The notes under the pieces are model-generated. The model was not told the origin of the DNA. It searched no databases and saw nothing but the letters and a program-made list of their open reading frames with translations. This document shows positions 37,977-46,777 of a stretch of 64,000 nucleotides of DNA, piece by piece; position 1 is the first letter of the stretch; every line of letters begins with the position of its first letter. The position numbers and the translations under genes are program-made. The DNA comes from Clostridiaceae bacterium (GTDB taxonomy: Bacteria > Bacillota > Clostridia > Saccharofermentanales > DTU023). The stretch covers positions 1-64,000 of the forward strand of contig DUPV01000024.1 of NCBI GenBank assembly GCA_012838135.1, read 5' to 3'.

Positions 37977-38602
37977 AAATCCAGTTTGTTTCGATATTCA
38001 CTCAATTTTTTACGGACTCTTTGCAGGGCACCATCCACACTTTTAGTTGAAACCTTTAATTTATCAGCAATTTCCCGATATGTTTTGCCTTGCAAATATA
38101 AACTCGCAACCTGATCTTCATACTTACTTAAATAATTTTGTAAAAAGTTCTCTAAGTTAATTTTAATTTCTTTGTTCAACAACAAACTTTCCGGTGAAAG
38201 AGCCGATTCATCAGATAAAATCTCAAATAAAGATATCGGTTCATCTTCTGAGCTATTATCATAAGAATAATCCAAAGACAGACTTTCATTCAACGGTTGA
38301 TGTTTTTTTCTGGTAGCAGTTCTGATTGCATCATACAATCTTGAATCTACAACAGCTGAAGCATAATTTTTGAATGGTACATTTTGCGTAGCATCAAAAC
38401 TGAAAATTGCTTGATACAAACCGATCATGCCTTCTTGAATTAAATCTTCCTGATCGCCACCTTGTAAAAACAAACGCCTTGTTTTACCGGTAACCATGTT
38501 TTTATATTTTTTCAATAAAACTTCAGTTGCCTGCTCATCATGATTTTTTATTAAATAAATTAATTCTTGATCTGTCAATTTATCATATATTATATTCGGC
38601 AT
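37973..38602 (-). CDS. sigH: RNA polymerase sigma factor, SigH (Spo0H)-like
   Basis: This is a sigma-70 family factor of 209 residues. Region 2 is visible as DLIQEGMIGLYQAIFSFDATQNVPFKNYASAVVDSRLYDAIR, and region 4 as VASLYLQGKTYREIADKLKVSTKSVDGALQRVRKKL with the helix-turn-helix. Length and sequence fit SigH, the early stationary-phase/competence factor. The neighbours rlmB, mrnC and cysS are those found beside sigH in Bacillus and many Clostridia, although yacP is missing. No clear ribosome site precedes the ATG, so expression may be low. Confidence 0.88.
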   Translation of the reverse strand: MPNIIYDKLTDQELIYLIKNHDEQATEVLLKKYKNMVTGKTRRLFLQGGDQEDLIQEGMIGLYQAIFSFDATQNVPFKNYASAVVDSRLYDAIRTATRKKHQPLNESLSLDYSYDNSSEDEPISLFEILSDESALSPESLLLNKEIKINLENFLQNYLSKYEDQVASLYLQGKTYREIADKLKVSTKSVDGALQRVRKKLSEYRNKLDL

Positions 38603-38709
38603 CGGATCGTAATTTTTCTATATATGCGAATTAACTATTGTGTTATTTATTCAAGTCAATTATTCCCTTATCTGTTGCGAGTTAATCTTCCCTTCACGTC
38701 TGTTGTAAA

Positions 38710-39519
38710 TTAATTATTACGTTGTTCTACAGCTTGAAAAACGATAATTCCGGTGGCGACAGCTGCATTCAATGAATTGATCTGACCGTGCATCGGAATA
38801 GTGACTAAAAAGTCACAACGTTTTTTTATATTATCACTCATGCCTTTTGCTTCATTACCGATTATCAAAGCAATAGACCCTTTATAATCAACCTTTTGAT
38901 AATTCTCTGCACAATCTACTTCCGTACCGTAGATCCAAAAATTTTGTTCTTTTATTCTGTCAATGAAAGTTGCAAGATTGGTCACTCTGGCAATTGGTAC
39001 AAATTCAATTGCACCGGCGGAAGCTTTTGCCACATGAGCATCAGCGGTAACTGAACGCCGTTCCGGAATCACAATCAAATCAATGCCTGCCGCTTCGGAA
39101 ATGCGCAAAATCGAACCGAAATTATACCCATCTTGTAAATTGTCCAAAATCAAGATAAAAGGTTGTTTGCCTTTTGCTTTGAGTTCTTCAAGCAATACAA
39201 AAGGATCTACATAGTTTTTCGGAGAAACTTGAGCAATAATACCTTGATGTCTGGGAGTTTCTGCCATCTCTTCGAGAACATTTTTTTCTACTTCAACGAT
39301 AATCGCACCTTGCTCTTTACATTCAAGAATTAATTCATGCAATCTTTGCTCACGACGTTGATCGGTTTTTGCAACCCAAACCTTATTGATCGTACGTCCT
39401 GCACGTAACGCCTCACTAATCGGATTACGACCCTCTATCCGGTCAAGATATTTTTCAGTGTTATTTTCAAATTTATCATTTTTAGCTCTGTTATTTTTTG
39501 TTTTACTGTTTTTAGCCAA
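38710..39519 (-). CDS. rlmB: 23S rRNA 2'-O-ribose methyltransferase (RlmB/TrmH family)
   Basis: This is a SpoU-class methyltransferase expected to modify a guanosine of 23S rRNA. A basic N-terminal tail of about 25 residues precedes the substrate-binding domain (RIEGRNPISEALRAGRTINKVWV). The knotted catalytic domain follows, with LILDNLQDGYNFGSILRISEAAG, IALIIGNEAKGMSD and IPMHGQINSLNAAVATGI, the three SpoU motifs. The start appears to be TTG, with CGGAG upstream. It sits between mrnC and sigH in the conserved Firmicute order. Confidence 0.93.
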   Translation of the reverse strand: MAKNSKTKNNRAKNDKFENNTEKYLDRIEGRNPISEALRAGRTINKVWVAKTDQRREQRLHELILECKEQGAIIVEVEKNVLEEMAETPRHQGIIAQVSPKNYVDPFVLLEELKAKGKQPFILILDNLQDGYNFGSILRISEAAGIDLIVIPERRSVTADAHVAKASAGAIEFVPIARVTNLATFIDRIKEQNFWIYGTEVDCAENYQKVDYKGSIALIIGNEAKGMSDNIKKRCDFLVTIPMHGQINSLNAAVATGIIVFQAVEQRNN

Positions 39520-39539
39520 AATATACTCCGATGCATTGT

Positions 39540-39923
39540 CTATAATGTATCAAATTCTAAATCCGGATTAGCTTTGCTTAACAGATCAAGCAATCTTTCG
39601 GCATCACCTTCAAGATAAATAGATCCGATCAAAGTTTCAAATGCGGTTGCTTGACGATAGTCTGCCGGATCAACATTACGTGCAGCCGGCACCGATTGGT
39701 TGCCGGCTCTTTTGACTACTTGGATCTCAGATTCTGACAAATGCGGCAACACCAATTGTAAAGCTTCAGCTTGAGCTTCTGCATTGACCCGTTTAATCAC
39801 TTCTCCATGTAAAGTACCGGCTTTTGCCGAATGCAATTTTAATAATGACAAACGAATTTGCAATTCATAAACCGCATCTCCGATATATGCCAAAGTTGAA
39901 ATCGGCAAATCCAAAGTCTTCAC
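39540..39923 (-). CDS. mrnC: Mini-ribonuclease III
   Basis: Mini-RNase III lacks the double-stranded RNA-binding domain and matures 23S rRNA in Firmicutes. The 127 residues hold only the RNase III catalytic fold. LAYIGDAVYELQIR (about residues 10-24) carries the first acidic cluster, VNAEAQAEAL the middle helix and ATAFETLIGSIYLEGD the second acidic cluster. The start seems to be GTG and lies two bases after the cysS stop, so translation is likely coupled to cysS. The order cysS-mrnC-rlmB is the conserved one. Confidence 0.94.
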   Translation of the reverse strand: MKTLDLPISTLAYIGDAVYELQIRLSLLKLHSAKAGTLHGEVIKRVNAEAQAEALQLVLPHLSESEIQVVKRAGNQSVPAARNVDPADYRQATAFETLIGSIYLEGDAERLLDLLSKANPDLEFDTL

Positions 39924-39925
39924 TA

Positions 39926-41344
39926 TTAATTCTCTACTTCCCGACTGACTTTAGGTCCTTGAGGAGTGTCCTCAATTTTATAACCCAAAGCATTCAACTC
40001 GTCTCTTATTCTGTCAGCTGTAACAAAATCACGTTCCGCTTTGGCCTGATCTCTCAATTTTACCTGTTCGAGAATATCCGCCGGAATTTCAGCTTCTGCT
40101 TTCTTTTCAGCATCTAAGCCCAAGACAGCACATAATTCAACAATACAATTACGGGCCTTTTCTAAAGAATCAGCACTTAATGCATAATCTGTAGATACGA
40201 TATTGACATGACGCACTAAATTAAAAATTGCGGCAAATGCATCAGGCGTGTTCAGATCATCATCCATTGCACGTTCAAATTCTTTTATTGTAGTGATAAT
40301 ATAATCCGACAATTCCGCAGATTGAGTTTGATCAAATTCAGGATTTGCATTTGCTATCAAAAATTCTATATTCTCAACACTTCGCAGAATTCGCTGCCAA
40401 CCATGCGTAGCTGCCATTAAAGGTTCTTCTTCAAAATTTAACGGCATCCGATAATGAGCTTGCAAGATAAAAAAACGCAGAACATCATAACCATATTCAC
40501 CGGCTAATTCACGTACCAAGAAAAAATTACCACCAGATTTTGCCATTTTCACATTATCGACATTAATAAATCCGTTATGCATCCAATAATTCACAAAAGG
40601 TTTGCCATTAGCAGCTTCGCTCTGAGCAATTTCATTCTCATGATGTGGAAACATCAAGTCCATTCCACCGGCGTGAATATCGATCGTATCACCTAAATAC
40701 TTTTTGCTCATTGCCGAACATTCAATATGCCAACCAGGCCTGCCTTCACCCCAAGGTGATTCCCAAGCAGGTTCGCCTTCTTTTTTTAATTTCCAAAGTA
40801 CAAAATCACTTAAATTGCGTTTATCGTCAAGCAATTCAACTCGCTCCGAAGCTCCGGCTTCCTGATCATCAAGATCACGTCTCGAGAGTTTGCCGTAATC
40901 TGCAAACTTAGATGTATCAAAATAAACTCCGTCATGTAAAATATAGGTATAACCTTTTTCTTCTAAAATAGAAATCATTTCAATAATTTCCGGAATTGTC
41001 TCAGTTGCTCTGGGATGGTAATCGGCTCGCATCACGTTGAGATTGTCTGCATCATGGTAATACTCTTTAATCATTTCATCTGCTAATTGTTTTACAGTTA
41101 TGTTGAGTGCCTGAGCTCGATTAATCATTTTATCGTCAATGTCAGTGAAGTTTTGCACATAGGTAACTTCAACATTTTTATAAAGCAAATAACGACGCAA
41201 TGTATCATAAACAACAAAAGGTCTGGCATTGCCCAAATGGAATAAATCATAGACTGTCGGACCACAAACATAAACTGTAACATGGTTTTCTTGTTGAGGT
41301 ATAAGTTCTTCTTTTCTTCTCGTTAAATCGTTATATATGCGCAT
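39926..41344 (-). CDS. cysS: Cysteinyl-tRNA synthetase
   Basis: CysS charges tRNA-Cys. It is a class I synthetase of 472 residues: YVCGPTVYDLFHLGNARPFV contains the zinc cysteine and the HIGH-type motif (HLGN), and DNVKMAKSGGN is the KMSKS motif, here KMAKS. WHIECSAMS and GGMDLMFPHHENE supply the other zinc ligands. GGAGG lies before the ATG. A structured RNA with its own promoter sits immediately upstream, so cysS may be read from that promoter. Confidence 0.97.
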   Translation of the reverse strand: MRIYNDLTRRKEELIPQQENHVTVYVCGPTVYDLFHLGNARPFVVYDTLRRYLLYKNVEVTYVQNFTDIDDKMINRAQALNITVKQLADEMIKEYYHDADNLNVMRADYHPRATETIPEIIEMISILEEKGYTYILHDGVYFDTSKFADYGKLSRRDLDDQEAGASERVELLDDKRNLSDFVLWKLKKEGEPAWESPWGEGRPGWHIECSAMSKKYLGDTIDIHAGGMDLMFPHHENEIAQSEAANGKPFVNYWMHNGFINVDNVKMAKSGGNFFLVRELAGEYGYDVLRFFILQAHYRMPLNFEEEPLMAATHGWQRILRSVENIEFLIANANPEFDQTQSAELSDYIITTIKEFERAMDDDLNTPDAFAAIFNLVRHVNIVSTDYALSADSLEKARNCIVELCAVLGLDAEKKAEAEIPADILEQVKLRDQAKAERDFVTADRIRDELNALGYKIEDTPQGPKVSREVEN

Positions 41345-41370
41345 TAAACGCCTCCAACCAATATTAATAA

Positions 41371-41537
41371 ACCCTTAAAAATGCACTTCTTTTGAAACCT
41401 AGCCTTCAAGACCAGGTGGGTGCCCTGCGGCGGTCTTTGACTTTACTGAAAAGCATAAGTCGTATTCCGCATCGACTCCGGACTCCCCTAAAAACGTTGC
41501 AGGTTCAAATACGAAGCGACTTACATTCTAAGGGTAC
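41371..41537 (-). ncRNA. Structured RNA upstream of cysS, 6S-like candidate
   Basis: Read on the minus strand from the promoter at 41542-41570, the transcript would start near ACCCTTAGAATGTA and end near TGCATTTTTAAGGGT. These ends pair over about 13 positions and form a closing stem. Inside are a long arm (CGTATT with AATACG, flanked by AAGT/ACTT) and a second hairpin (AGACC with GGTCT). The length of about 165 bases, the closing stem with one main arm and a 3'-side hairpin, and the stretch GGGCACCCACCT are consistent with a Firmicute 6S RNA. No T-box motif is present. The identity rests on my reading and should be searched against Rfam; it might instead be a cysS leader. Confidence 0.5.
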
Positions 41538-41541
41538 TTAT

Positions 41542-41570
41542 AATATACAAAATAATACCTAACAGTTCAA
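41542..41570 (-). promoter_or_regulatory. Promoter of the structured RNA/cysS
   Basis: On the minus strand TTGAAC, a 17-base spacer and TATATT form a good sigma-A promoter. The predicted start coincides with the 5' end of the long closing stem of the RNA, which supports both calls. Confidence 0.75.
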
Positions 41571-41601
41571 GAATTTCTCCTTTTATCAATTCTCGGCTTA
41601 C

Positions 41602-41679
41602 AAAAAACACAGAGAAAAAGTCAGATGATTTATTGCACAACTCAAGTTGCTGTGGAACTTTTTCTTAACAACTCTCTGT
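41602..41679 (-). terminator. Long hairpin terminator after the flavoprotein gene
   Basis: On the minus strand an arm containing ACAGAG...AGAAAAAGT pairs with ACTTTTTCTCTGT, with a bulge, around a loop that contains its own small hairpin (CAACT/AGTTG). The stem is followed by GTTTTTTG. It separates the flavoprotein gene from the RNA promoter. Confidence 0.6.
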
Positions 41680-41708
41680 CAGGTGAAAGCCTTGGAAGGT
41701 GAAATTCA

Positions 41709-42338
41709 TTATCTGATAAAATCCGTTCTAACCTTTTTCTCTTTAGCAGGTGCGTAGGCAAGTCCCTGCTCACGCATTTTCAGTTGCCACACCATGTTCT
41801 TTCCCAAAATTCGCATAATCTGCTTACCCTCTTCATCCTGTTGGACCTCACCGGCGCTACGACCATGTATTACACCCCAATAATTGGATGTTGCGACCAT
41901 CATTTCGCAATATTGCAGATACTTGTGCATGATATTCAGTGCGCTGCTTCCGCCTGTTCGCCTTACCGCAGTTACTGCAGCTCCCACTTTATGAAACAGC
42001 AAATCCTCTGCGTTCCCCGCAATATAAACTAAGCGATCACAAAACGACTTCATGGCACCCGTAATTCCTGAAAAATGAACCGGTGACCCGAGAAGTATGC
42101 CGTCTGCTTCTCGTATTTTTTCAATCGCCTCGTTCAGCCCATCGTCTTTGAATGCTGAGCAAAAGCCCGTATCCGTATAACATTTACCGCAACCTATACA
42201 ACTCCTGATGGGTTTGTTACCAATTTGAATTATTTCGGTTTCGATATTTTCCTTTTCCAGCTCTTCAAAAACCATACGCATGGCTTGATAAGTATTCCCT
42301 TTAGCATTAGGGCTCCCATTAATTCCGATAACTTTCAT
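41709..42338 (-). CDS. Flavodoxin-fold iron-sulfur flavoprotein (NADPH-dependent FMN reductase family)
   Basis: This is a 209-residue flavin protein. GINGSPNAKGNTYQAM is the FMN phosphate loop. SCIGCGKCYTDTGFC (about residues 46-60) has closely spaced cysteines, as in the iron-sulfur flavoproteins of anaerobes. GSPVHFSGITGAMKSFCDRL is the conserved flavin-contact region. A role in electron transfer or quinone/oxygen protection is likely, but the partner is unknown. Its base composition is visibly richer in G+C than the genes around it, and it ends in its own terminator, so recent acquisition is possible. AAGGAG precedes the start. Confidence 0.9.
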   Translation of the reverse strand: MKVIGINGSPNAKGNTYQAMRMVFEELEKENIETEIIQIGNKPIRSCIGCGKCYTDTGFCSAFKDDGLNEAIEKIREADGILLGSPVHFSGITGAMKSFCDRLVYIAGNAEDLLFHKVGAAVTAVRRTGGSSALNIMHKYLQYCEMMVATSNYWGVIHGRSAGEVQQDEEGKQIMRILGKNMVWQLKMREQGLAYAPAKEKKVRTDFIR

Positions 42339-42406
42339 TTCATTCTCTCCTTTTTGATTTCATTCCGATTTATTTGATACTTAGAATTATACGGAATCTT
42401 TCGTTC

Positions 42407-43198
42407 TTAGACAAAGTCTCCTCCATATGTGGACGATTCAAGTTGTTGTCGTGTTTTTACTTGATGTTCTGTCGCCACAACTGTTGCACTTACTTTTAAG
42501 CCCTTAGCTAACAGAGGTTTTGCCGCTTCCGAAAGAGTGATTCCGGTAGTTGTCACATCGTCAAACAATATTACGGTTAAGTTTTCTTGCTTGATTTTAC
42601 ATGCAAAACAATCTAATTCAGGATTAATCATGAATGCATCTTTCAGATTGGTTTTTCTGGCTGTTCTGTTTCGCATTTCAGTTTGTCTGGCTGTTTCACG
42701 TTGACGAATCAAAAAATCAGGCAAGAATGTTATTTCCGAAAATCCGGCTATTAATTCAGCTATTTTGGCAGCTTGATTAAATCCTCTTTGCCGTAATCTT
42801 TTTTTCCCTAAAGGAATCGGCACGATAACTGCCTGCTCTTTGTAATCAAACCAAAACTTCTGCCATAGCAAGAACATTATCTCCGCAAACCAATTTGCTA
42901 AATACAAGTTATGATAAAATTTATAACTTAAAAGCAGCTGATTGATCGGTTCTTTGTAAGCAAATAAAGCTCTGATCTCCAGATTCGATTGTTCAAAACT
43001 CCAAGTATTTTCCGGAAATAACAAGGGCAATTTGCTCAGACAATCTTTACATGTATGACGCATGAGAAATGATAAATGCGGATTAGTATTGCGATTTTCC
43101 AGCACACCTAAACGTAATAATTCACTTTGCCGAAAAAAATTATTCCCGGCAGAAAGATTGCAGATAAGGCAATTTTCCGCCCGCAAAAAATTTAACAT
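42407..43198 (-). CDS. comF: ComF-family phosphoribosyltransferase-like protein
   Basis: ComF proteins act in DNA uptake for natural transformation, at the cytoplasmic face with the ComFA helicase. The protein has an N-terminal zinc-finger region (CLICNLSAG and CKDCLSKL) and a C-terminal PRTase fold with VPIPLGKKRLRQRGFNQAAKIAELI and the PRPP motif VILFDDVTTTGITLSEA (about residues 210-226). At 263 residues it is of usual size. No comFA is next to it. It begins three bases after metK ends and may be co-transcribed with metK. Confidence 0.9.
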   Translation of the reverse strand: MLNFLRAENCLICNLSAGNNFFRQSELLRLGVLENRNTNPHLSFLMRHTCKDCLSKLPLLFPENTWSFEQSNLEIRALFAYKEPINQLLLSYKFYHNLYLANWFAEIMFLLWQKFWFDYKEQAVIVPIPLGKKRLRQRGFNQAAKIAELIAGFSEITFLPDFLIRQRETARQTEMRNRTARKTNLKDAFMINPELDCFACKIKQENLTVILFDDVTTTGITLSEAAKPLLAKGLKVSATVVATEHQVKTRQQLESSTYGGDFV

Positions 43199-43201
43199 CT
43201 G

Positions 43202-44392
43202 TCAAAGCTTTTGTACAGCGATTTTCAATTGATCTGCTTTATCAGTTTTTTCCCAAGGAAGTTCAATATCCGTACGCCCCAAATGGCCATATGCTGCTGT
43301 TTGTTTGTAGATCGGTTTTAACAAATCAAAATCTTTAATGATAGCTTGCGGTCTTAAATCAAAATTATCTCGCACAATTCTTTCCAAATCCTGTTCGGCA
43401 ATCTTATTTGTACCGAAAGTATCAACGAAAATCGAAACAGGTTTTGCAACGCCTATCGCATAAGCCAGCTGTACTTCGCAAGAATCAGCTAAATCTGCTG
43501 CAACAATGTTTTTAGCTACATAGCGGGCAGCATAAGTTGCAGATCTATCCACTTTTGTCGGATCTTTACCGGAAAGAGCTCCTCCGCCATGCCTGCCGAA
43601 TCCGCCATAAGTGTCAACCACAATTTTTCTGCCGGTTACACCGGTATCGCCTTCAGGACCGCCTATCACAAAACGTCCGGTCGGATTGATCAAAATTCTG
43701 GTTTTTTCATCGTACAAACCTGCCGGTAAAACAGGCTTCAAAACATACTCTAATACTTCCTGTTCAACTTCCTTTAGACTGCTTGATTCTCTATGTTGAG
43801 TTGAGATTACCACCGTATCAATGTGGACGGGCCGGTCATCTTCATATTCAATTGTAACTTGAGATTTGCCATCGGGTAAAAAGGTTTTTGCCTGTCCGGT
43901 TTTCCTTGCAACAGCTAATTGCTTTGCCAGTTTATGTGCTAAAGAAATCGGCAAAGGCATCAATTCTGGTGTATCTTTATTAGCAAAACCGAACATGATC
44001 CCCTGATCTCCGGCACCGCCTGATAATCCGTCATCCGCTTCGCCCATACGTTTTTCATATCCTTGAGCAACTCCTTGGGCAATATCCGGTGACTGTTCAT
44101 CAATTGAAGTCAATACGGCACATGAATCAGAATCAAAACCTAACCGATGGTCTGTATATCCGATTTCCTGAATTGTACTTCTTACTACTTGAGGAATGTC
44201 GATATATGAAGTAGTTGTAATTTCCCCTGCAACAAAGACTAAACCGGTACTGACCATTACCTCACACGCAACTCGCGCATTCGGATCATCAGTTAAAGCC
44301 GCATCTAAAATCGCATCAGAAATCTGATCACACACTTTATCCGGATGTCCTTCAGTAACTGACTCCGAAGAAAAAAACATTTTTCTGGCCAT
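43202..44392 (-). CDS. metK: S-adenosylmethionine synthetase
   Basis: MetK makes SAM from methionine and [27 protein letters not shown] (N-terminus), [12 protein letters not shown] (about residue 118) and [20 protein letters not shown] (near 270) are the MetK signatures, although the usual GGGAFSGKD has leucine in place of phenylalanine. The start at MARKMFF is chosen because GAAAGG precedes it, and the ORF-track TTG lies inside that spacing. A SAM-I riboswitch with terminator lies upstream, so the gene is shut off by its own product. Confidence 0.97.
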   Translation of the reverse strand: MARKMFFSSESVTEGHPDKVCDQISDAILDAALTDDPNARVACEVMVSTGLVFVAGEITTTSYIDIPQVVRSTIQEIGYTDHRLGFDSDSCAVLTSIDEQSPDIAQGVAQGYEKRMGEADDGLSGGAGDQGIMFGFANKDTPELMPLPISLAHKLAKQLAVARKTGQAKTFLPDGKSQVTIEYEDDRPVHIDTVVISTQHRESSSLKEVEQEVLEYVLKPVLPAGLYDEKTRILINPTGRFVIGGPEGDTGVTGRKIVVDTYGGFGRHGGGALSGKDPTKVDRSATYAARYVAKNIVAADLADSCEVQLAYAIGVAKPVSIFVDTFGTNKIAEQDLERIVRDNFDLRPQAIIKDFDLLKPIYKQTAAYGHLGRTDIELPWEKTDKADQLKIAVQKL

Positions 44393-44422
44393 ATTAATCA
44401 ACCTTTCACATGCTTCTCATAA

Positions 44423-44453
44423 AAAAAGCCTCTCACCCGGAGAAGCTTTTTTG
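44423..44453 (-). terminator. SAM riboswitch expression-platform terminator
   Basis: On the minus strand AAAGCTTCTC and GAGAGGCTTT form a stem with CGGGT in the loop, followed by TTTTTTT. It lies directly after the aptamer and ahead of metK and would form when SAM is bound. Confidence 0.9.
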
Positions 44454-44456
44454 AAC

Positions 44457-44546
44457 TCATCTCTCAGGTATTACCTGCCGGAATTGGCACCGTCTTACGG
44501 TTGCCGGGTTTCACAGGGCCGTTCCCTCCGCCACTCTAGATAAGAT
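44457..44546 (-). promoter_or_regulatory. SAM-I (S-box) riboswitch
   Basis: On the minus strand the aptamer reads CTTATCTAGAGTGGCGGAGG, then ACGGCCCTGTGAAACCCGGC, then GGTGCCAATTCC and GAGAGATGAG. These are the four conserved S-box blocks in order. With the terminator that follows, binding of SAM would stop transcription of metK. Confidence 0.97.
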
Positions 44547-44569
44547 TAATTTATATTAACTTGTTTTTT

Positions 44570-44598
44570 AACCTAACATTAGATCGGATAACTGTCAA
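44570..44598 (-). promoter_or_regulatory. Probable metK promoter
   Basis: On the minus strand TTGACA and TAGGTT are 17 bases apart, placing a start site about 20 bases before the S-box. The -10 element is a partial match. Confidence 0.5.
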
Positions 44599-44760
44599 GC
44601 ATCGTGTATATCAACTTGAGGTAAATATCATAATCTATCAATATACATTTTGTTCTTCCGAACTCTGTTCGCATCATCCATCACCGTTTCATCAAGTTGA
44701 CATATACCGGATTCTTTACGTTAAAAATACTCACAGCATTTAATTTGTAACTCCAATAAT

Positions 44761-45612
44761 TCACTTAAATCTGCTTGAATTCCTCTCTATTGCTACAATT
44801 ATTTCCATAGCTTTTAAGTAATCAATCGAATTTTTAGCACAATCAAAAGATGTTGGTAACGGCACACATTCCATAGATATCCATCCCTTATATCCTATAT
44901 CTGATAAAGCATGCATATATCTTTTGAAATCAACGTTTCCTCCACCCGGATAAAGTCTGGCAGTATCAGAAAAATGAACATACCGAAGTCGATCCTTGCA
45001 ATAGACAATATTTTTTTCTATCTGATTATCTTCCATCATCATACTGTATGTATCTATATGAACACCAACATTCTCACAATTAAGATTGCTAACAAAATCT
45101 TGCACATCACGAACGGTATTTAAATAGTTGGTTATAAAACTCAAAACATTTTCAACTAATATAAAAACCCCTTTTGAATTTGCATATTCGGCGATTTCTT
45201 TGATGCATTTTTCATGATAATCTAAATAAACATGTTTCTTTGCGAGTTTTTTTATTTTTCCACGCATAGAAGCTATTACAACCATAGATCCTAAAAGTGA
45301 AGCACAATCTACGTATTCCTTCAATCTTTTTATAGCAGCCTTTCTTATTTCTTCATCATCGCTAACTATATGCAGACCATTTTCACCCAATTCTCTGCCT
45401 GTTCCTAACAGTGGAACTTTTAAATTATAATCTCTTGTTACTTGTTTTATTTCATCCCAATCATGCTTTTTGGGATTTTCCAGATGAATTTCAATACCAT
45501 CGTAGCCTAATTGGTTTGCAGTCTGACAAATATCACTTATACTTCCTCGTAAAGTAACAGGATAATCAACATTTAAATCTTCTAAAGCGCAACTAATACC
45601 ATATTTAAACAT
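44761..45612 (-). CDS. Sugar phosphate isomerase/epimerase (TIM-barrel)
   Basis: This is a 283-residue xylose-isomerase-like TIM barrel. GYDGIEIHLENP near the N-terminus, LVENVLSF with a metal-binding glutamate, VGVHIDTYSM, RYVHFSDTARLYPGGGNVDF and GWISMECVP are the usual metal-site strands. The specific sugar is not known. The start at MFKYG is preferred, because GGAAGG precedes it while the ORF-track GTG lies between. It is about 90 bases downstream of the zinc dehydrogenase gene, so the two probably act in one sugar or polyol pathway. Confidence 0.87.
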   Translation of the reverse strand: MFKYGISCALEDLNVDYPVTLRGSISDICQTANQLGYDGIEIHLENPKKHDWDEIKQVTRDYNLKVPLLGTGRELGENGLHIVSDDEEIRKAAIKRLKEYVDCASLLGSMVVIASMRGKIKKLAKKHVYLDYHEKCIKEIAEYANSKGVFILVENVLSFITNYLNTVRDVQDFVSNLNCENVGVHIDTYSMMMEDNQIEKNIVYCKDRLRYVHFSDTARLYPGGGNVDFKRYMHALSDIGYKGWISMECVPLPTSFDCAKNSIDYLKAMEIIVAIERNSSRFK

Positions 45613-45699
45613 TATAATCACCTTCCGTTAAGCTTTTTATATAATATCCGTATTGGGTAGGATATTTCCCGGAATGTTACCAAAAAACATTTTAAACCT

Positions 45700-46734
45700 T
45701 TATTTACCTGGATGAAAAAGCACTTTCATTCCCCTTGAACTACTGGCAATCTCAAAAGCTTTTTCCCAATCGGCAAGGCTGAATTGATCTGAAATCATGT
45801 CTTTTATGTTGATACGATTTAGAGACATTAATTTTAATGCTCTTTCCCAACATATCCAATTATGCCCGAAAGAACCCGTGATTGTGATTTCTCTTAGCGC
45901 TAACCATGAATAATCAAATTCCGGTTTTCCATCTATTAATCCTACTTGAACTATTGTGCCACCCTTTCTTACGATATCCATTGCCGTAGATACAACAGAT
46001 TTCGCTCCGGAAGCTTCAATAACAATATCACATCCTTTGCCTTCCGAAAGAGTCTTGACCAATTCAGGTAAATCTTGCTTTTGAGAATTAACACCATCAA
46101 TTCCAATTCTTTTTGCTAATTCCAGACGCGAGGTATCTTGATCTATTCCAACTATTATTACCTGAGCACCAAGCGCTTTTGCGACTTGTGCACACAAAAG
46201 CCCGATTGGCCCCGGTCCTATAACGACAACAAAATCACCCGGTTTCACCGATGTTCTATCACAGCAAGCATGTACAGCATTTGCCGTAGGTTCACATAAA
46301 GCAGCTTCTTCCAAACTAATATTTTCAGGGATTTTATGAACAATTGTATCTCTCATCACCAAATACTCAGCAAAAGCGCCGTCCACTCCATATCCTATAG
46401 ACAAACGCTGATCACACATTAAAGATTTATTCGTATTACAATAAAAACAGTTTCCACATATTTGCTTTCCCGTTTCAGCTACAACTCTGTCACCTATTTT
46501 TACATTTATAACTTTATCACCGATATCAGTCACGACACCGGAAAATTCATGACCGAGAATAACCGGTGCATTACACCAATGTTCTCCATTCAGTATTTTA
46601 ACATCTGTACCACAAATCCCGGCTGAATGGACTTTGATCTTAACACTGTGATCATCTGTAAGACTTGGCTCAGGAACCTCACGCAGACACAATTGTCCAT
46701 GGATATTTTTGTCAGTTTTCATCAATGCCTTCAT
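45700..46734 (-). CDS. Zinc-dependent medium-chain dehydrogenase (sorbitol/threonine dehydrogenase type)
   Basis: This is an MDR alcohol dehydrogenase of 344 residues. GICGTDVKIL and GHEFSGVV give catalytic-zinc ligands (cysteine and histidine), CGNCFYCNTNKSLMC the four structural-zinc cysteines, and VVIGPGPIGLLCAQVAKALGA (about residue 170) the NAD-binding loop. Threonine and sorbitol dehydrogenases look alike at this level, and the sugar isomerase next door favours a polyol or sugar acid. The start MKALM has AGAGGT upstream, whereas the ORF-track ATG overlaps that site. A palindrome lies just before the gene. Confidence 0.88.
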   Translation of the reverse strand: MKALMKTDKNIHGQLCLREVPEPSLTDDHSVKIKVHSAGICGTDVKILNGEHWCNAPVILGHEFSGVVTDIGDKVINVKIGDRVVAETGKQICGNCFYCNTNKSLMCDQRLSIGYGVDGAFAEYLVMRDTIVHKIPENISLEEAALCEPTANAVHACCDRTSVKPGDFVVVIGPGPIGLLCAQVAKALGAQVIIVGIDQDTSRLELAKRIGIDGVNSQKQDLPELVKTLSEGKGCDIVIEASGAKSVVSTAMDIVRKGGTIVQVGLIDGKPEFDYSWLALREITITGSFGHNWICWERALKLMSLNRINIKDMISDQFSLADWEKAFEIASSSRGMKVLFHPGK

Positions 46735-46765
46735 GTTATTTACCTCTTTCATGTTTATAGTATAT

Positions 46766-46777
46766 TGATGTTCATCA
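46766..46777. promoter_or_regulatory. Palindrome upstream of the zinc dehydrogenase
   Basis: TGATGTTCATCA is a perfect 12-base palindrome. On the minus strand it lies just upstream of TATACT, a possible -10 box for the dehydrogenase gene, where a repressor would block transcription. No regulator gene is beside it. Confidence 0.4.

Noticed and set aside
41371-41537. Cysteine T-box for cysS
   Set aside because: No T-box core and no terminator with competing antiterminator is visible before cysS.
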